64,000 nt of DNA, taken from NCBI RefSeq assembly GCF_033568475.1, contig NC_133122.1, positions 78,763,442 through 78,827,441 on the forward strand. The letters are read 5' to 3'. A program made the translations under genes and the position numbers. This document shows, piece by piece, positions 59,612-64,000 of the stretch. Position 1 is the first letter of the stretch. Each line of letters begins with the position of its first letter. The notes beneath the pieces are model-generated. The model did not search any database. It was not told the origin of the DNA and worked only from the letters and a program-made list of their open reading frames with translations. This stretch comes from Henckelia pumila. Lineage: Eukaryota > Streptophyta > Magnoliopsida > Lamiales > Gesneriaceae.

Positions 59612-61648
59612 TGTCCCAACCTTTATTGGAGCATTACTCAACATACATACTTCATTAATAAAACTTTTGGACAATTCAAAACTTTGCGAAAGCATCATCT
59701 CTTTATTAAATAAGAGTAATAAAAGTGCACAAAGTAATAGAAAATAACATTCAAAAGACTTTGCTAAAAATGGCCAACACAAAAATATTCAAACTTTTTT
59801 TTTTCATCAAACATAAAAATTGTTTAAACTACTCTCACTCATAAAAACTCGAATTCATGAATTACCCGTTGGACTGACCCCTGCCTCTTCTTCATGTCCT
59901 CCCACGTAATCATCAATGAATGCATCAACATCATTGTTACCTGCACCATTCAAGTATAGTTAGTCTAAGAACTCAGCAAGCATAATGCATAAAAAGGGTT
60001 TTATAAAACTTTAAATGAGAAAAGTATTACATATTCCTTCATGCAAAACTTATCATACATGCATCATAATAAAACATTTGAGGGGTGATGAATTATGTGA
60101 ATTGTGGTAACCGTTATAAAAAGTCATTCATAGGTTCCTGTTGTACAACAAGCATATGGAATTACGCCCGTAAACTTCCATTCTTTGGATAGCTCCGGAG
60201 ATCATCCCGAAGTGCATACCACGTATAACCATCTCGTGAGCCATGTATGGATAACTACTCCGAAGCTCATCCCGAAGTGCATACCCCGTGTAATCACCAC
60301 AAGATGCATAAAACATCAAAATGTTTTCCATGCAACATAACATTCATCTTATCATATCATAACGTATCATGTCATTGTTATGCATCTCAAAAACTTCGTA
60401 AAATCATGATCTTAAAACTTCTCGTGTTAAATTCATGCGTGAACTGCTTCAAAACATTTCATGAGAAATAGATTTCATGAAAAAATCACATAATCATGCA
60501 ATACATAGTTTAACCGATCCACGTGAGCCGTTCCGTCCATCTCGGACAATCTATTTTGAAAATTTTTCCCATACAATTTCTTAAAAACATTTAAAAGAGT
60601 TTAAAAGATCTTAAAATTGAATTATAAACTTGAAATAATTCAACTCAAAAAATTTGAGGCAGAACCCCACTCGCTCAGGCGCACAAAGTGCCCACTTGAG
60701 CGAGGCATGTCTCTCGCTCGGGCGCACCTTTATGCGCTCGAGCGAGAGGCAGTCTGCCGAAAATCCCAGGCGACGAATTTTTGATTCTTTTCTACCTGAT
60801 TTTCTCAACTTTAGACGATTCTCCTTCACCCAAAAATATTAACATTTGAAAAAAAATCGTTTCTAGACATGAAAGCTTCAAAACTTGAAAAGAGGTTTGC
60901 CCCAAAACAACCAGCATCAAAAGTTTGTTTCAAAACTTACAAAAAAACCATACTGCATCTTAACTTCAAAACCCATCAAACCTCAATACATCTACACCCA
61001 AGACATCAGGAACATCTCACGCTTCATGTTTAAACATTATACATCATGAAATTTACAAAGAAACATGCATCAGTCATCATACAAACCACTTAGGGTTACA
61101 ACTTCAAAATATATATAGTCTTGAATGAGTTTCAAAATAGTAAAAACTTACCTGAATTGATTTATTGAAATTAACCTGAGCGATAGGATGATCTATCCTT
61201 GAGAACTCGAAGAACCCTAGCCTTGAGATCGCAGTGTTTGAGCGAGAGAGCTTTTGAAAGAAATTAGAGAGCGTTCAAAAATGAGAATTCAGAATAAAAT
61301 TCTGAACGCTTATTTTTTTTGTGACTAATGGGCTCCATCACGGCCCATTAATTACACTTGAAAATATTTTAAAATTTTACTCTCTCAATAAATAAAATAT
61401 ACTGCATCCAGTTAAACTTTAATTAAAATACTATTCATAACTCGTTCCATGGCTAGACTCGTCCCTACGACCCAAAATTAAATACCAACCTGAAAACTTT
61501 AAAAATCACATCACATCACGTAAAATTTTAGGCTTTAAATAATTCACATAATTAAACATAACAATTAATTATTCTAAATAACATGCATTAAATCATATAA
61601 TTTAATTAATTTATCGTAATTAAGCTAGTGGATTTTTTGGACCTTACA
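59612..61648 (-). repeat. 5' LTR of the chromovirus, 2037 bp
   Basis: Pairs with 52888-54942. It holds the hairpin CTCTCGCTCGGGCGC / GCGCTCGAGCGAGAG at 60711-60748 (14 of 15 arm positions pair) and a second at about 60670-60704. Confidence 0.9.
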
Positions 61649-61830
61649 CCTAAAAATTATGTTTATTTTATTTTAATATATTTTAAGTATTTTTAAGAAT
61701 GTTTATGGAAAAGTTCCAAGTTTTCAATGTTTGGGACGGACGGAACGACTCACGTGGACCGATTATGCTACGTAATGCATGCTTATGTCTTCCACCTTCA
61801 TGATCACTATCTGATAATGTTTAAAGAGCT
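61649..61830 (+). repeat. Older Tekay-like LTR, third segment (right end approximate)
   Basis: GGGACGGACGGAACGACTCACGTGGACCG at 61731-61759 matches the LTR phrase GAGACGGACGGAACGGCTCAC in the same orientation as 45523-46140. The match fades by about 61830. Confidence 0.6.
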
Positions 61831-61872
61831 TCAGACTATTGAAAACATAAACAATTCCGATGAATTCACAAA

Positions 61873-62392
61873 TCAGCTACTGTACACTTGGATGAATGTG
61901 TGGATGCATATGATTGAAAAAGAGATGAAGGAATGTAATGTTTGTAATGAATAAGATTTCTTCATTTTACTCTGTTTTCTTTTACTATCAGTAATAAATT
62001 GTATTGATTTATCAAGAAATAGATTTTTGATCTGTAGAGATGTATTCAAGTCTGATATATTTCTTAAGAACATGACCTCAGATGAATTGATGTCGTATAT
62101 CAATATGCTTAGTTTTGGAATGAAGAACTGAGTTATAAGTGATGGCGATTGCACTGGTATTGTCACAGAAAATAGGTGCTAAATATGAGTTGACGCCATA
62201 ATCTCTTAGTTGCTGCTGAATCAAGAGCAATTGTGCACAAAAACTTTCAGCTGCTAAATACTTTTCTTCAGCTGTGAATTTTGCATTAGAAGTTTGTTTC
62301 TTGTTGAACCAGGATATTAGTCCGTCATCAAGGAATTGACATAGGCCACTAGTGCTTTTGCGATCAATTCTGCATCCTGCATAATCTTCATC
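61873..62392 (-). pseudogene. Ty1/copia RNase H fragment, a different family from the elements above
   Basis: The minus strand reads TDEDYAGCRIDRKSTSGLCQFL, SNAKFTAEEKYLAAESFCAQLL, IFCDNTSAIAITYNSVLHSKTKHIDIRHQFI, then after frame damage VLKKYIRLEYISTDQ. This is the C-terminal RNase H of copia pol (CDNTSAI and HIDIRHHF motifs). No LTR of its own is attached. Its N-terminal side is cut at 62392 by an LTR fragment. Confidence 0.8.
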
Positions 62393-62605
62393 TGTAGTGA
62401 CCTGTCCCGTAATCACTAAGTAACCAAAGCTTAAGCATGCAATTATACTTAAATAACAAATCAGATAAAAACTGCGTAAACTTAAATCAAAATACTAACC
62501 CGGTAGAATACAATCGGTAAATAACTGAAACCCAAAATAACAATACAACTCAATCGAAAATATAATACAAAAAGGTCAAGTCTAACTAATACCGCTGACA
62601 ACAAC
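62393..62605 (-). repeat. Chromovirus-type LTR fragment, minus orientation
   Basis: The + strand opens TGTAGTGACCTGTCCCG and resembles 44843-45060 (for example AAGCATGCAATTA, then CAATACAACTCAATCG). It is interrupted by the LTR at 62606. Confidence 0.6.
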
Positions 62606-64000
62606 TGTAACACTCAGAATTTTCTTACGTAAAGTCGCATGCATAATTAGGAAAAATAAAGAAGTTGAATTATAGCAAAGGGGGTTAAATGATTTTATGT
62701 GCTATTATGTGAATTATTTGCATGAATTAAATTATTAATTTAGCATTTAACCCGCTATTTTGAAATTTAAGAATTTTTGAGAAATGTGATTTTTCGATCG
62801 CGTAGACGGGACCGTGGACGAATGAAATGAAGAATTTTCACCCAAGATATTTTTTGAGGTTTCATGGGTCATAAATTATTATTTTAAGATTTTATTTTCA
62901 GAAAATAGAAGTTTTACTATATATATATGTATAGAAGCCCGTTTTTCACTAGAATAAGATATTTTAAGGACTTTTAATAGGCCTTAAAAAGCCCTTAAAC
63001 TTATATTTCGAGATTTATACATTAATTATCAGATTTTTAGTATGTTTTATTAAGGTTGAATATTTTAATTAATTAGGAGAACCCAACCCATTAACCCACA
63101 AACAAATATCAAAGATTTTACCCATTATTTCTTCCCATATTCACGTCTAGCTCCTTAGCCACCCTATAAAATCTCAGCAGCCTACTTCCCTCAAGAACAC
63201 ACCACACGATCACTTGGCAGATTTTTGAAAAATTTAAAGATTCGTTCGTCCCGAAGAGCCCTATACGCGTCGAATTCGATTAGTTGCTTGAAATCTTCAG
63301 AAAAAGAACGTTTGATTCTTTATTTGCCACCTATTAGATCATATTATTCACTTTTTTACATGTTGACGTTGTGTGTTTGCATAGCCTTGATAGAAAATCA
63401 GAAGTTCCTCAAGTTTCATGCATGTTGTTTGATTTTTGGACTTGTTGATGTTTATGGCTCATTTTTTTGTCATGCGCTCGTTTGAAGGGCTGACAAGGGT
63501 ATTGAAGGTCAAGGTTAGGTCCTTAAGGTCAAGTTTTTATGGTGGTATAGAGGATTTGATTGCTGGTTTGGGCTAGGACGAGGCTGGACGTGGAAACAGG
63601 CACAGATTGAGCGGTTTCTGTGCAAGGGTTCGTTCATGGTACACAGGGCGAGTTAGGTTCTGGTTTTGGTAGGGTTAGGACCGAAAGACATTGGGGAAGG
63701 TAGGCCAAGTGGTGCTCTGGCTGGTGGTGGCCGAAGCTGGGCAGCCGAAGCCCTTAAAGTGCAGTCCAGATTACTGCGCGCGATGGAGGGGATGGGGCTA
63801 GGGTTTCGGGCAGGAGCTAGGGCAGCGGGCAGTGGCTTGGGCATGGTCATCTCGGGTCGGGTCGATGTGTTTTAGGGTCAATTCATGTGCATACAGGTCC
63901 GAGTATTTTAATTAGAAATTAAGTGATTAATTAGATGTTCATGGGCTTGGAATTTTTTAAAAAAATTTCAGTAGTAGTATTGTGTTGTTTCATTTGGTAT
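62606..64000 (+). repeat. Long LTR, plus orientation, running off the window
   Basis: Begins TGTAACACTCAGAATTTTC inside the previous LTR fragment. It has a TATAAAA box at 63165-63171 in an ACCCTATAAAATCTCAGCAGCC setting typical of chromovirus LTR promoters. No protein domain is recognised in its open frames (such as 63225-63485 and 63666-63875). The right end is beyond 64000, so LTR identity is inferred. Confidence 0.6.

Larger units (their letters stand above)
52888..61648 (-). mobile_element. Complete Tekay-like chromovirus (Ty3/gypsy), minus strand
   Basis: LTRs at 52888-54942 (2055 bp) and 59612-61648 (2037 bp) enclose gag-protease-RT-RNase H-integrase-chromodomain on the minus strand. 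A primer site TGGTATCAGAGCA lies at 59591-59603 (reverse strand), with a polypurine tract before 54942. Flanks are TCTAA (52883-52887) and CCTAA (61649-61653), a likely 5-bp target duplication with one change. In about 205 LTR bases I counted about 14 differences, so the insertion is older than the - copia. It inserted into the older LTR of its own family. Confidence 0.9.

Noticed and set aside
63225-63875. Two open frames at the right edge (86 and 69 codons)
   Set aside because: They fall downstream of a TATA box inside a long LTR, show no recognisable domain, and have the skew expected of LTR sequence.

Overview
The window is nuclear DNA of a flowering plant, most likely a eudicot. It holds one intron-containing plastid sigma-factor gene that reads as SIG6. 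Nearly everything else is LTR retrotransposon: Ty1/copia elements with an initiator-Met-type primer site, Ty3/gypsy Athila/Tat-type elements, and Ty3/gypsy chromoviruses (Tekay/Del-like). No prokaryotic or organellar gene organisation, tRNA or rRNA was seen. The species cannot be named from this sequence. Percent identities are hand counts over short stretches, not computed alignments. Layout, 1-28 kb: a decayed Athila-type gypsy element on the + strand (RT-RNase H at 1-1440, integrase at 13.05-14.2 kb, a degenerate extra ORF at 15.1-16.2 kb, 3' LTR at 26803-28158). Two insertions of the same copia family, in opposite orientation, interrupt it. The + copy (1441-13052) is a tandem remnant, partial pol - LTR - complete internal region - LTR, with its left end deleted. 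The - copy (16985-26391) is complete, with two 1848-bp LTRs and a perfect 5-bp target duplication GTTAT. 28-38.4 kb: pieces of chromovirus and Athila-type elements. These are a chromodomain end, a minus-strand Athila gag with primer site and LTR, three chromovirus-type LTR copies in both orientations, a chromovirus gag relic, and a minus-strand gag-protease-only Athila derivative. 38.4-44.3 kb: the low-transposon island. SIG6 has nine exons (39184-43131) with GT-AG introns and a predicted 561-residue product that would be imported into plastids to direct the bacterial-type plastid RNA polymerase. A 254-bp non-autonomous hAT-type element with a perfect 8-bp target duplication lies about 1.1 kb downstream. 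44.8-64 kb: nested elements. An older chromovirus LTR (from 45523) sits inside another LTR. It is split first by a gag-protease-only Athila derivative (46141-52515), then by a complete minus-strand chromovirus (52888-61648). A copia RNase H scrap, an LTR scrap and the start of another long LTR close the window. None of the retroelement reading frames is intact, so the only gene expected to function is SIG6. The most striking non-coding signal is that nearly every retroelement family here carries a compact block of short, strong inverted repeats in its LTR, leader or 3' untranslated region. One version (CGCTCGATCGGT / ACCGATCGAGCG arms) recurs in two Athila-type families, with a related form in the chromovirus LTRs. 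In the copia leader the hairpins differ between two otherwise similar copies while the dyad layout is kept.
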